Position numbers and translations under genes: made by a program. Source: Fibrobacteraceae bacterium (lineage in GTDB: Bacteria > Fibrobacterota > Fibrobacteria > Fibrobacterales > Fibrobacteraceae). Taken from it: a stretch of 64,000 bases of DNA. The notes beneath the pieces are model-generated. The model searched no databases, was not told the DNA's origin, and worked only from the letters and a program-made list of their open reading frames with translations. The stretch lies in assembly GCA_017631885.1 (NCBI GenBank), contig JAGBSH010000021.1:24096-88095 (forward strand). Reading direction: 5' to 3'. Of the stretch, positions 1-8,025 are shown piece by piece; position 1 is the first letter of the stretch, and each line of letters starts with the position of its first letter.

Positions 1-259
1 ATTTATAGGATTCCCCAAAAGAAACTATTTGACGACCAATAGCGGATTCAAGAAGAGAAATATTTTTTATTCCTATAAACATTCCTTCTTCTTTATCATT
101 TTCAAGAAAATAATCTGCCAATAAGTAATATCCACGAAGGACTTCGTTATTTGTTACAAGGTTAACATTCTTTATTTTGTGAGGCCAATCTTGATACTTC
201 ATTAAAGACTTGTATTCATATTCGTATTTTTTTTTGAGCTCTTTACAAATATATTCCAT
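1..259 (-). CDS. Fic/DOC-like protein, N-terminal part, cut by window edge
   Basis: An 86-codon open frame starts with ATG at 259 and runs off the left edge. AGGAAA lies a few bases upstream of the start. The translation contains the segment 'GIKNISLLESAIGRQ' followed by 'VSFGES', which resembles the conserved 'LLxSAlgRQ.vsFgg' stretch just before the Fic motif of death-on-curing (Doc) and related Fic proteins. Doc-type enzymes transfer AMP or phosphate to target proteins such as EF-Tu. The catalytic HPFxDGN(K/R) motif would lie beyond the edge, so activity cannot be judged. The neighbouring transposase remnant suggests accessory DNA. Family assignment is by motif memory only. Confidence 0.55.
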   Translation of the reverse strand, partial: MEYICKELKKKYEYEYKSLMKYQDWPHKIKNVNLVTNNEVLRGYYLLADYFLENDKEEGMFIGIKNISLLESAIGRQIVSFGESYK

Positions 260-358
260 TATACATTTCCTTTTCTCAAAAGGTTATACACAATCTCAAA
301 ATAAGAAATATAACTTTTTTTAAGGATATGAAACATATGCATGTCCTCCCCCCCATAA

Positions 359-595
359 TTAAGACTATTCCCAACTAAACAAAAACCAATTCAGCCTTGT
401 CAAGGACCTACCTTTTCTAGCCCAAAAACAGACATAAAGAAACTAACACATTCCGAATCGGAAATTATCAAAAGCGGAATAGAATTAGAAGCTGGCATAC
501 CTGCAAATGAAATTTGCAACCGTCTGAACATTTTACGCCCAACGCTTTATCAATGGAAAAGAAAATACTTTAACCCCATTCTAAAAATGGGGTAG
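359..595 (+). pseudogene. remnant of a transposase helix-turn-helix (IS3 OrfA-like)
   Basis: Between the Fic-like gene and padR (260-736) the only coding signal is an open stretch without an ATG. Its last 45 residues read like the Tnp_1 helix-turn-helix of IS3-type OrfA proteins: 'SEIIKSGIELEAGIPANEIC' followed by 'LYQWKRKYF'. It stops at TAG 593-595, far short of a usual OrfA, and no OrfB, DDE domain or terminal inverted repeats are visible. An 8-bp perfect hairpin (573-580 with 86-593, loop 581-585) covers the stop codon region. I read it as a decayed insertion-sequence or domesticated HTH fragment. The rest of 260-736 shows no further gene. Confidence 0.4.
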
Positions 596-736
596 CTGAC
601 ACCCAATAAAAAAAGCGTTTTTTATCTTATTTTGTTTCACTTCTTGTTTTTTTTATTATATTCCAAGTTAGAATAGTGCTAAAAATGCTTTTTTAGGCAA
701 TTTTGGGCTTTTAACCTAAAATTTTAAGACTTATTT

Positions 737-1330
737 ATGAATCGTTATGATCTTGTTTTGCTTGGCCTTATCCTTGAAAAGGATTGTTGTGGCTATGATA
801 TCATAACTCAAATCAGAGAACGTGAATTAGACCGTTGGGCTAAAATCAGTACATCGACTGTTTATACGCGTTTGGCTAAGCTTGAAAAAACAGGTTTTAT
901 TGTTGGGCATATTGAAAGGGAAGGGAACCGTCCAGAAAGAACGGTTTATTCGCTTGCCGAAAAAGGTTTGGATTTGTTCCGCAAAGAAGTAGTGCGCCAT
1001 TTAACGGGTTTTAACGATGACCCGCGCACGCTTGGTTTTGCGTTTCTTTATGGTATTGAACCTAAAGAGGTTGTTCGGGCTCTAGAAGCTCAAGAACGCC
1101 AACTTTTACGCGAAGTGGAACGTTTGAATAAAATGATTGAAGACGAACCGAAACCTACTCTTTACCCAGAAGGTCCGTTTTTGAATTGTATGAGTCGCGA
1201 TCATATTTTGGTTGAATTGAAGTATGTTCGTGCGGCAATTTCTATTTTGAAAGACCCAAGTAGAAATACCAAGTTAGATAGGTATTTTGGTATTAACTTC
1301 GGGGCAAGGAACTTTAACCAACAAGATTGA
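737..1330 (+). CDS. PadR family transcriptional regulator
   Basis: A 197-residue protein with a PadR-type winged helix at about residues 5-75 ('LLGLILEKDCCGYDI' then 'STVYTRLAKLEKTGFI' and the wing 'GNRPERTVYSLAEKG'). A helical C-terminal dimerisation domain of the Vir_act_alpha_C type covers about 90-180. PadR proteins are usually ligand-responsive repressors that act on their own promoter or a neighbouring gene. It lies 27 bases upstream of the cellobiose phosphorylase gene on the same strand with no terminator between, so it is probably cotranscribed and may control that gene. No clear Shine-Dalgarno sequence precedes the ATG. The ligand is unknown. Confidence 0.85.
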   Translation: MNRYDLVLLGLILEKDCCGYDIITQIRERELDRWAKISTSTVYTRLAKLEKTGFIVGHIEREGNRPERTVYSLAEKGLDLFRKEVVRHLTGFNDDPRTLGFAFLYGIEPKEVVRALEAQERQLLREVERLNKMIEDEPKPTLYPEGPFLNCMSRDHILVELKYVRAAISILKDPSRNTKLDRYFGINFGARNFNQQD

Positions 1331-1357
1331 TTTTTTTCACACTCTCACGGAGAAACT

Positions 1358-3877
1358 ATGGCAAAGAAACCATGTAACAAAAAATGCGCTTGCAAAGCTT
1401 CACCAAAAAAGCCTGCTTCTAAGGCTTATGGTTACTTTGATGACGCAAATAAAGAATACGTGCTCACCACACCAGCTACTCCAATTAAATGGTGTAACTA
1501 TGTTGGCACATTGAACTTTGGTGGTATCGTTGATACAACCGGTGGTACTCTTATTTGTAAAGGGGACCCTGCTCTTAACCGTATTACCAAGTACATTGCT
1601 CAAATGCCTAACTCTGATTTTAAGGCAAGCACTATTTATATCCGCGTTAAAGATGGCAAGGGTTACAAGGTATTTTCTCCATTCGTTACTCCTACACTTA
1701 CCAAAATGGATAAGTGGGAATGCCATGTTGGTCTTTCTTACAGCCGTTGGATTGCAGAAGCTTACGGGCTTCGCGTTCAGGTAACGATTTTTGTTCCAAC
1801 TGGTTCAAATACTCTTTTGCAAGATATCCAAGTAACAAATATTGCTGGCCCTGCTAAAGAAGTTGACATTATTCCTGTTTATGAATTCAGCCATTTTGAA
1901 GCAGAAAAGCAGCTTACAAACGCTGACTGGGTTCCACAGACAATGACCCTCAAGGCTCACAAAGAAAAAGACGGCCACTTGGTTCTTGAACAATACGCTT
2001 ATATGAAACGTGATTTTGCTGTGAACTATGTAACAGCTGATTGCAAAGTTTCAAGTTTCGATGGCGATCGTCGCGTCTTCCTTGGCCAAAACGAAATGGG
2101 CTCTTGGGCAAATCCACTTTCTTTGCAAAACAAAGAACTTTCTGATAGCGAATGCGATCGTGGCGATAACATTGCTGCCCTCATGATTCATGCTGGCAAA
2201 CTCGCTGCTAAGAAATCTTTCCGCACTTGTACACAACTCGGTCAGGAACAGAGTTTAAAGGTTGCTGCTAAGGCAATTAAAAAGTATCGTGACTTGAAGA
2301 ATGTAGATAAGGCTTTTGATGAACTTGCAAAATTCTGGGAAAACTACCTCTCTACTATTCAAGTAGAAACTCCAGATGCTGCATTTAACTCTATGGTGAA
2401 CGTTCACAACCCACGTCAGTGCCACACCACAAAGAACTGGAGCCGTTACCTTTCCCTTTATCAATTGGGTTATGGTACAAGCCGCGGTATCGGTTACCGC
2501 GATTCTAGCCAGGATTTGATGGGCGTTATGAGCCATATGCCAGAAGAAGCTCTTGTGCTTGCTAAAAACCTCCTTTCTGTACAACGTCCAGAAGGTAATG
2601 CAATGCACCAGTACGCTCCACTTGCTCTTGAAGAAGATACTGGTAACGAAGCAAATGCCGGTGACTCTCGCGAAAAAGCTGGCGTTCTCGATGAAAAGGG
2701 TAAACCAGCTTATGCCGATTGGTATGGCGATGACCACCTTTGGATTGTTCTCACTGTTGCAAGTTACTTGAAAGAAACTGGCAAAATGGAACTTCTTGAC
2801 GAAGTGATTCCGTTCTACGAAGCTGGTAAAAAACGTGCTGACCGTGAAAAGGGAACCGTTCTTGAACACTTGAAACGTTCTTTGAACTTTACTCGCACTC
2901 ACCTTGGTAAAAACAAGCTTCCGCTCCTTGGCTTTGCTGACTGGAACGACTGCATGAACTTGCCACTTGGTGCTGAATCTTCTTTCAACGCTGGTCTTTA
3001 TGCAAAGGCTTTGCTTGAAATGATGGATATTTGCGAAACTCTTGGTGATACAAAGTCCGTAAAAATGTATAAGGGCTGGTACGAAGATATCAAGAAAGCA
3101 TTTAACGATGCTGCTTGGGATGGCAAGTGGTGGATCCGTTGGTTCGATAAAGAAGGTAACGCTTACGGAACTCACAAAGCTAAGTATGGTAAAATCTACT
3201 GTAATAGCCAATCTTGGTCTGTAATGAGTGGTATCGCTTATGGCGAACGCGCTGTTATGGGTATGGATAGCTTGAACAAGTTGCTCAATACAGCAAATGG
3301 TGTTAAGAGTTCTACTCCTGGCTACCGTGGCTTTGATGGTCGCGTTGGCGGTATTTCTACATACCCTCCTGGAGCAAAAGAAAACGGTGGTATTTTCCTC
3401 CATACAAACCCATGGGTTATGATTGCTGAAACAATCCTTGGTCGTGGTGATAAGGCATTCCAGTACTACAACCAGATTAACCCAGCTTCTAAGAATGCTA
3501 AGCTTGATGAATTCGAATCCGAACCATATTGCTACCCACAGAATATTCTCGGTGACGAACACAAGCAATTTGGTATGGGCCGTAACGCATGGCTTTCTGG
3601 TACAAGTTCTTGGACATACCAAGCTGCAACCCAATATATTATCGGTGTTCGCGCAGGCCTCCAAGGTCTTGTAGTTGATCCATGTATTCCTTCTTCTTGG
3701 AAGGGTTTCACTGTGACACGTAAATTCCGCGGTGCCACTTATGAAATCACTGTCAAGAACCCGAAGGGCGTTTGCAAAGGCGTTGCTTCTATGGTAGTTG
3801 ATGGTAAGGAAATCGATTCTAATGTAGCACCAATCTTTACAAAGGGTGTGCATAAAGTCGAAGTTACTTTGGGTTAA
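1358..3877 (+). CDS. cellobiose phosphorylase-like glycoside phosphorylase (GH94)
   Basis: An 839-residue cytoplasmic enzyme of GH94, which splits cellobiose with phosphate into glucose 1-phosphate and glucose and so saves ATP on imported cellulose fragments. Family features are the N-terminal beta-sandwich, the (alpha/alpha)6 barrel and the ADWND motif at 527-531. Asp528 lies where GH94 enzymes carry their general acid. Length is close to the roughly 810-820 residues of known cellobiose phosphorylases. GGAGAAA precedes the start. The first 19 residues are a Lys/Cys-rich extension ('MAKKPCNKKCACKASPKK') not typical of the family. There is no signal peptide. Other GH94 specificities (chitobiose, cellodextrin) are possible, but cellobiose fits best. 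A strong terminator follows. Confidence 0.88.
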   Translation: MAKKPCNKKCACKASPKKPASKAYGYFDDANKEYVLTTPATPIKWCNYVGTLNFGGIVDTTGGTLICKGDPALNRITKYIAQMPNSDFKASTIYIRVKDGKGYKVFSPFVTPTLTKMDKWECHVGLSYSRWIAEAYGLRVQVTIFVPTGSNTLLQDIQVTNIAGPAKEVDIIPVYEFSHFEAEKQLTNADWVPQTMTLKAHKEKDGHLVLEQYAYMKRDFAVNYVTADCKVSSFDGDRRVFLGQNEMGSWANPLSLQNKELSDSECDRGDNIAALMIHAGKLAAKKSFRTCTQLGQEQSLKVAAKAIKKYRDLKNVDKAFDELAKFWENYLSTIQVETPDAAFNSMVNVHNPRQCHTTKNWSRYLSLYQLGYGTSRGIGYRDSSQDLMGVMSHMPEEALVLAKNLLSVQRPEGNAMHQYAPLALEEDTGNEANAGDSREKAGVLDEKGKPAYADWYGDDHLWIVLTVASYLKETGKMELLDEVIPFYEAGKKRADREKGTVLEHLKRSLNFTRTHLGKNKLPLLGFADWNDCMNLPLGAESSFNAGLYAKALLEMMDICETLGDTKSVKMYKGWYEDIKKAFNDAAWDGKWWIRWFDKEGNAYGTHKAKYGKIYCNSQSWSVMSGIAYGERAVMGMDSLNKLLNTANGVKSSTPGYRGFDGRVGGISTYPPGAKENGGIFLHTNPWVMIAETILGRGDKAFQYYNQINPASKNAKLDEFESEPYCYPQNILGDEHKQFGMGRNAWLSGTSSWTYQAATQYIIGVRAGLQGLVVDPCIPSSWKGFTVTRKFRGATYEITVKNPKGVCKGVASMVVDGKEIDSNVAPIFTKGVHKVEVTLG

Positions 3878-3892
3878 TTCTAGAGTAATGTG

Positions 3893-3928
3893 AAAAGTTC
3901 CCGCGGTGTAACCGCGGGAACTTTTTTT
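3893..3928 (+). terminator. intrinsic terminator after the GH94 gene
   Basis: A perfect 10-bp GC-rich stem (3897-3906 with 3912-3921, loop TGTAA) is extended by AAAA/TTTT pairing and followed by seven T at 3922-3928. It closes the padR-GH94 unit. The A-run before the stem means it may also stop minus-strand transcription. Confidence 0.95.
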
Positions 3929-3976
3929 ATTAAACAATAAAATGCGAAAAATTATTAAACAATAAATGCAAAAAAA

Positions 3977-4489
3977 CTATTTAAGGGATTTTTTATCAAA
4001 CCAACGATAGCGGCCTAAAAAGCGAATTTTTGAAGGAACAACAAGAAATGTACAAGAAATTTCAACGGGAGCGTTTTTAGGGAGAGCATTTACACCAACA
4101 GCTATTCGAGCATGTTTTCCGTTTTCTTCAAGCAGTTGTACGGCAAGGGTAGAAGCCCCATCAATAACACTTGGTTGTTCGTAAAAATCAGGAGCCGATT
4201 GAACAAAACCTTGTAATTGCACTAATTTAAGCGTTTCATTTTCGTGTAATAAAGGTAATGCGGCCGCAAGCACATTTAAAAAACAAGTCACAGATGCATC
4301 GGTAGCCGCTTCTTTTGAAACAACATCAGGAACTCTACCTGTGGGCATGTAATCTCCAGAAATAGGTAATTGCCCTGAAACATAAATGAAATTGTCTGCC
4401 CGAGTAGCAGGAATATACGATGCGAGCGGGGTAGGTGGCGAAGGGAGCGTTAAAGAGAGGTCTTGCAACTTTTGTAAGATTTCTTTCAT
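3977..4489 (-). CDS. RidA/YjgF-YER057c-UK114 family protein (longer subfamily)
   Basis: A 170-residue protein of the YjgF/RidA fold, which forms trimers. Canonical RidA hydrolyses reactive enamine/imine intermediates made by PLP enzymes. It shows 'FIYVSGQLPISG' near residues 34-45 and the block 'HARIAVGVNALPKNAPVEI' at 126-144. Arg128 aligns with the substrate-carboxylate arginine (Arg105 of E. coli RidA). At 170 residues with an N-terminal helix it looks like the longer YjgF subfamily rather than the roughly 128-residue RidA, so the exact substrate is open. It is a single gene, convergent with the GH94 gene. Confidence 0.8.
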   Translation of the reverse strand: MKEILQKLQDLSLTLPSPPTPLASYIPATRADNFIYVSGQLPISGDYMPTGRVPDVVSKEAATDASVTCFLNVLAAALPLLHENETLKLVQLQGFVQSAPDFYEQPSVIDGASTLAVQLLEENGKHARIAVGVNALPKNAPVEISCTFLVVPSKIRFLGRYRWFDKKSLK

Positions 4490-4719
4490 AAAAAAGAAAA
4501 TAAGTTTTTATACAAATAAATGCAAGTTTTTTAAAAGAAATCTGAATTTTTCTACGAATCCTTATTTAACACTATAAAAATGCGGATTCTGTATTAAATT
4601 AGGCATTTTTTTAGATTTTATACATGGCTTTTTTATTTTGGAGATAAACTTTTTTTTATCTTGGTTATTATAATAATAGAATAATGACTAAAAACTAGCT
4701 AACATTTTTGGAGAAAAGT

Positions 4720-6408
4720 ATGGCTGAAAAAACTGCTGAAAAATTTGTGTTCTACATGCACCGGATGTCAAAAATTTACCCTCCGGGAAAAGAAGTTTTA
4801 AAAGATATTTCTCTTAGTTTTTATTACGGAGCTAAAATCGGTATTATCGGTACAAATGGTTCTGGTAAATCAACGCTTCTTCGTATTATGGCAGGCATTG
4901 ATAAAGAATTTCAAGGTGAAGCATGGATTGAACCAGGTAGAACAGCGGGGTATTTGCCACAAGAACCACAATTAGACCCGAATTTGACTGTTAAAGAAAA
5001 CGTAATGCAAGCTGTTGCTAAAAAGCAAGCCGTTCTTGATCGTTTTAATGAAATTTCTATGAAATTTGCAGAAGAAATGTCTGACGATGAAATGAACGCT
5101 TTAATGGAAGAACAAGGTCAACTGCAAGATATTATTGACGCTCAGGATTTGTGGAGCTTAGACAGAAATATTGAAATTGCAATGGATGCTTTGCGTTGTC
5201 CTCCTGGAGATTGGCCTGTAACCAACCTTTCTGGTGGTGAAAAACGCCGTGTGGCTCTTTGTCGCCTTCTTTTAGAAGAACCAGATTTATTATTGCTCGA
5301 CGAACCAACAAACCATTTAGATGCAGAATCTGTGGCTTGGCTTGAACGCCATTTGCGTGAATACAAAGGCTCTGTAATTCTTGTAACCCACGACCGTTAT
5401 TTCTTGGATAATGTAACTGGCTGGATTCTTGAAATTGATAGAGGCCGTGGAATTCCTTGGCAGGGGAATTATGCAGAATGGCTTGACCAGAAACTTGAAC
5501 GTTTGCGCACAGAAGAAAAAGGTGAATCAGATCGCCAGAAAAGACTTTCAAGAGAACAAGAGTGGGTTAGACAAAGCCCGAAAGCAAGGCAAGCAAAAAG
5601 CAAAGCACGTCTTAAAGCTTATGAAGAACTTTTGGCAGAAGATAAACGCGAACAAGTCCGTGTGGCGCAAATTACCATTCCTAATGGAAAACGCTTGGGC
5701 GATGTGGTTATCCAGGCAGAAGGCTTACGTAAGGCATTTGGTGAAAAGCTTTTATTTGATAACTTGAGCTTTACTTTGCCGCGTTCTGGAATTGTTGGCA
5801 TTATCGGGCCAAATGGTGCTGGTAAAACCACTTTATTTAAAATTATTACTGGCCAAGAACAAGCCGATGCTGGCTCTTTGAAAATCGGTGAAACGGTTGA
5901 AATTATTTCTATGGAACAGGGTAGAGATTCTCTTGATGATTCTAAAACTGTCTGGGAAACAATTAGCGGCGGGCTAGATGAACTTGTTATTGGCGAACGT
6001 AAAATGAATAGCCGCGCTTATTGTGGGCTTTTCAACTTTACTGGTGCTGACCAGCAGAAGAAACTTTCAGTTCTTTCTGGTGGTGAGCGCAACCGCGTTT
6101 TAATGGCAAAAAATCTCCAGAAGCCAGGGAACTTGTTGTTCCTTGACGAACCGACAAACGACTTGGATATTGAAACGTTACAAGCATTGGAACAAGCTGT
6201 TTTAAGATTCGCCGGCTGTGCTGTTATTATTTCCCACGACCGCTGGTTCTTAGATAGAGTAGCCACTCATATTCTTGCTTACGAAGGCGATTCGCAAGTG
6301 GTGTGGTTTGAAGGCAACTGGAGCGAATACGAAGCCGACAGGCGTAAACGTCTTGGTGAAGATGCTGAAAATCCAAAGCCAATTCGCTACAAAACGTTAA
6401 CGCGTTAA
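4720..6408 (+). CDS. ettA: energy-dependent translational throttle ABC-F ATPase EttA
   Basis: A 562-residue ABC-F protein with two ATPase cassettes and no membrane segments. Walker A motifs are at 44-51 (GTNGSGKS) and 363-370 (GPNGAGKT). The Walker B/D-loop is DEPTNHLD from Asp194, repeated as DEPTNDLD in the second cassette, and LSGGE signatures precede both. The block 'HDRYFLDNVTGWILEIDRG' with 'GIPWQGNYAEWL' is characteristic of EttA within ABC-F. EttA binds the ribosomal E site and gates entry into elongation according to the ATP/ADP ratio. The start is placed at ATG 4720, preceded by GGAG; an in-frame TTG at 4708 overlaps that ribosome-binding site and is less likely. The next gene starts one base after the stop. 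Confidence 0.95.
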   Translation: MAEKTAEKFVFYMHRMSKIYPPGKEVLKDISLSFYYGAKIGIIGTNGSGKSTLLRIMAGIDKEFQGEAWIEPGRTAGYLPQEPQLDPNLTVKENVMQAVAKKQAVLDRFNEISMKFAEEMSDDEMNALMEEQGQLQDIIDAQDLWSLDRNIEIAMDALRCPPGDWPVTNLSGGEKRRVALCRLLLEEPDLLLLDEPTNHLDAESVAWLERHLREYKGSVILVTHDRYFLDNVTGWILEIDRGRGIPWQGNYAEWLDQKLERLRTEEKGESDRQKRLSREQEWVRQSPKARQAKSKARLKAYEELLAEDKREQVRVAQITIPNGKRLGDVVIQAEGLRKAFGEKLLFDNLSFTLPRSGIVGIIGPNGAGKTTLFKIITGQEQADAGSLKIGETVEIISMEQGRDSLDDSKTVWETISGGLDELVIGERKMNSRAYCGLFNFTGADQQKKLSVLSGGERNRVLMAKNLQKPGNLLFLDEPTNDLDIETLQALEQAVLRFAGCAVIISHDRWFLDRVATHILAYEGDSQVVWFEGNWSEYEADRRKRLGEDAENPKPIRYKTLTR

Positions 6409-6409
6409 T

Positions 6410-7060
6410 ATGGTTAAATTCAAGGTGCTTTTATTGCATGAATGGCGGCTCCTTATGCGAGAGCCGCGATTCGTGTTGCTCCTTTTATTGCCAAGCTTTT
6501 TACTCCTTGGAGTGCGATTGTTAAATGCTGAAAGCTTTTTACAATTGCCTCTAGATTTTATAAAATTCTTGCTTTTGCTTCTTGGGGCAATGAACTCTAC
6601 AATGACGTTTCCATTTGCCGCCGATGCATTTGCAGGGGAGCGAGAACGAAATACGTTAGAACTTTTGCAATTAGCGCCAGTTTCTCCAAAAACGATTTTC
6701 TTTGCAAAACTCATGACCATTTTGCCGTTTGCTGTTTTTGGTGCCGTTTTAGCTCAAATTGTCTTTTTATTTATGTGTAAAGCTATTCCTGGAATGATTA
6801 TTTTTATGGCGTTTTTAGGAGCGATTAGTTTTGCGTTATTATTTAATGGTTTGACTTTACTCCTTTCTTTGCGTTCAAAAACTGTTCGTGCAGCCACGCA
6901 AACAGCTGCACTTATTTCGCTTCCATTTTATTTTTTGATTCAAGCATTTTACGGCAAGTTTTTCTCTTGTTTAGAAATTCCGCTTGCGATTTTAATTTTT
7001 TCCATTCTTTTTTTGCTTGCGTCTGCACATTTTTCATTAAAGAAATTTTTAGAGAGTTAA
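6410..7060 (+). CDS. ABC-2 type transporter permease
   Basis: A 216-residue membrane protein with about six hydrophobic segments and an N-terminal cytoplasmic helix ('LLLHEWRLLMREPRF'). The motif 'AGERERNTLELLQLAPVS' at about 73-90 is the coupling segment typical of ABC-2 permeases such as the NatB, CcmB and ABC2_membrane groups. Such proteins pair with a separate ATPase to export small molecules, lipids or polysaccharide. No dedicated transport ATPase is adjacent: the gene upstream is EttA, an ABC-F factor with no known permease partner. One base separates the two genes, so they are probably cotranslated. Substrate unknown. Confidence 0.75.
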   Translation: MVKFKVLLLHEWRLLMREPRFVLLLLLPSFLLLGVRLLNAESFLQLPLDFIKFLLLLLGAMNSTMTFPFAADAFAGERERNTLELLQLAPVSPKTIFFAKLMTILPFAVFGAVLAQIVFLFMCKAIPGMIIFMAFLGAISFALLFNGLTLLLSLRSKTVRAATQTAALISLPFYFLIQAFYGKFFSCLEIPLAILIFSILFLLASAHFSLKKFLES

Positions 7061-7065
7061 GGACC

Positions 7066-7145
7066 GTAGTCCGTTAGGATTCGAACCGACATTTTGGGCG
7101 GTTTGAACGAAAACGCGAAGCGTTATAGCGCAAGGGCCTGGTCAG
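7066..7145 (-). repeat. divergent family B structured repeat
   Basis: Read on the minus strand, this stretch keeps the order of blocks seen in the two clearer family B copies (9779-9888 and 40782-40870): TTGCGCTAT, then a CGTTCA block ending in CC, then GTTCGAATCCTAACGGAC. It looks superficially like a tRNA T-arm but has no acceptor or anticodon arm. It lies in the 299-base gap between the ABC-2 permease and the next lipoprotein gene. The rest of that gap is AT-rich without a gene. Confidence 0.45.
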
Positions 7146-7359
7146 ACGAATGTGTGAAACTCCATAAATCAAAACTCCTTTTATACGTTTTGTTTTACAT
7201 CTAGTTTACATAATATATATTATCGGAAGTTTTGAAAGGAGGTGGGAACATAACAGTTTTTCGATAAAATAGTCAATTCTCTGCGTTTTTGCGAGATTTT
7301 ATAAATATGAATGTTTTTAATAGCGAAAACCTCTATTTTAAAACTTTCTATTTTCTATA

Positions 7360-8019
7360 ATGTTGTTTTGTATGAAAAAAGCGTTTTTTTGTTTTTTGGT
7401 TTGCGTTTTTTTAGTGGCTTGTGCGTCTATGCAAAAAGCAAAGATTGCAAGTATTTTGACGCAGACTAAATTTGAGTTTTCTTCGGTTTATTTGGATTCG
7501 GTTAATGTTTCTTCTGACCTTTTTGAACATATTGGGACGGCGACAAAAAGTCTTTTGCCTAACCCACAAGTTGTTGTGATTGTTCAAGATTTGGCTCGTG
7601 GTATTATTTCTTCGAAGCTTGCTGATGCTTATATTTCTTGCGAATTTTTGACCGAGCTTCCTTTAGATGCGGATTCTTTGTTTGTGCAAAATGTTTCGGC
7701 TACTCTTCTTTTGGATTCTTTGTACGAAGTTCCTATTTATGCAAGTCCTGAGACTGTTCTTGTGCCTGGTAAGCAATCTGTTAAATTATCTACAAAAATC
7801 CCTGTAGATGCTCGCTTGTTTAAGATTCCAGATTTGAAAAAGATTGCGGCTAAAGGTTCTGTTTTTGTTTCGTTTAAGAAAGATTCTGAACCTGTGTCAC
7901 TTCCCCTTGATTTTGTGAAAGAATTTTCTGAAGAAGAAAAGAAAGTTTTATTTGAAACGGCTCGGGAAAAATTGTTACATTCCTTGGTCGGAGATTGGGT
8001 TAAATCAATATTACCGTGA
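7360..8019 (+). CDS. predicted lipoprotein, possibly LEA14-like
   Basis: A 219-residue protein with a lipoprotein signal ('FLVCVFLVACASMQ'): the lipobox cysteine sits about 21-22 residues in, so it should be lipid-anchored at the inner or outer membrane. The mature part has alternating hydrophobic beta segments ('VVVIVQDLARGI', 'VQNVSATLLLDSLYEVPI', 'LVPGKQSVKLSTKIPVD') and a C-terminal helix. The pattern is reminiscent of the LEA type-2 (LEA14/WHy) beta-sandwich, but I cannot confirm that. The start may be ATG 7360 or ATG 7372; the second gives the more usual MKK signal start. It is followed six bases later by the M3 peptidase gene, so cotranscription is likely. Confidence 0.5.
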   Translation: MLFCMKKAFFCFLVCVFLVACASMQKAKIASILTQTKFEFSSVYLDSVNVSSDLFEHIGTATKSLLPNPQVVVIVQDLARGIISSKLADAYISCEFLTELPLDADSLFVQNVSATLLLDSLYEVPIYASPETVLVPGKQSVKLSTKIPVDARLFKIPDLKKIAAKGSVFVSFKKDSEPVSLPLDFVKEFSEEEKKVLFETAREKLLHSLVGDWVKSILP

Positions 8020-8025
8020 GGTTTT

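Noticed and set aside
328..378. A 16-codon frame with AAGGA upstream before the transposase remnant, ending after a run of seven C
   Set aside because: Changing the C-run by one base in either direction still meets a stop, so it cannot be joined to the remnant; too short to support alone.
2255..3937. A 560-codon open frame on the minus strand opposite the GH94 gene
   Set aside because: It is the mirror of a real, codon-biased gene in another frame; the translation has no domain pattern and no ribosome-binding site.
7066..7145. A tRNA or tmRNA 3' end on the minus strand (GGTTCGAATCC)
   Set aside because: No matching acceptor stem, anticodon arm or D arm; the block order fits family B repeats better.
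7225..7245. A strong AAAGGAGGTGG Shine-Dalgarno-like sequence in the gap before the 7360 lipoprotein
   Set aside because: The only nearby starts lead to stops within a few codons; no supported small gene.
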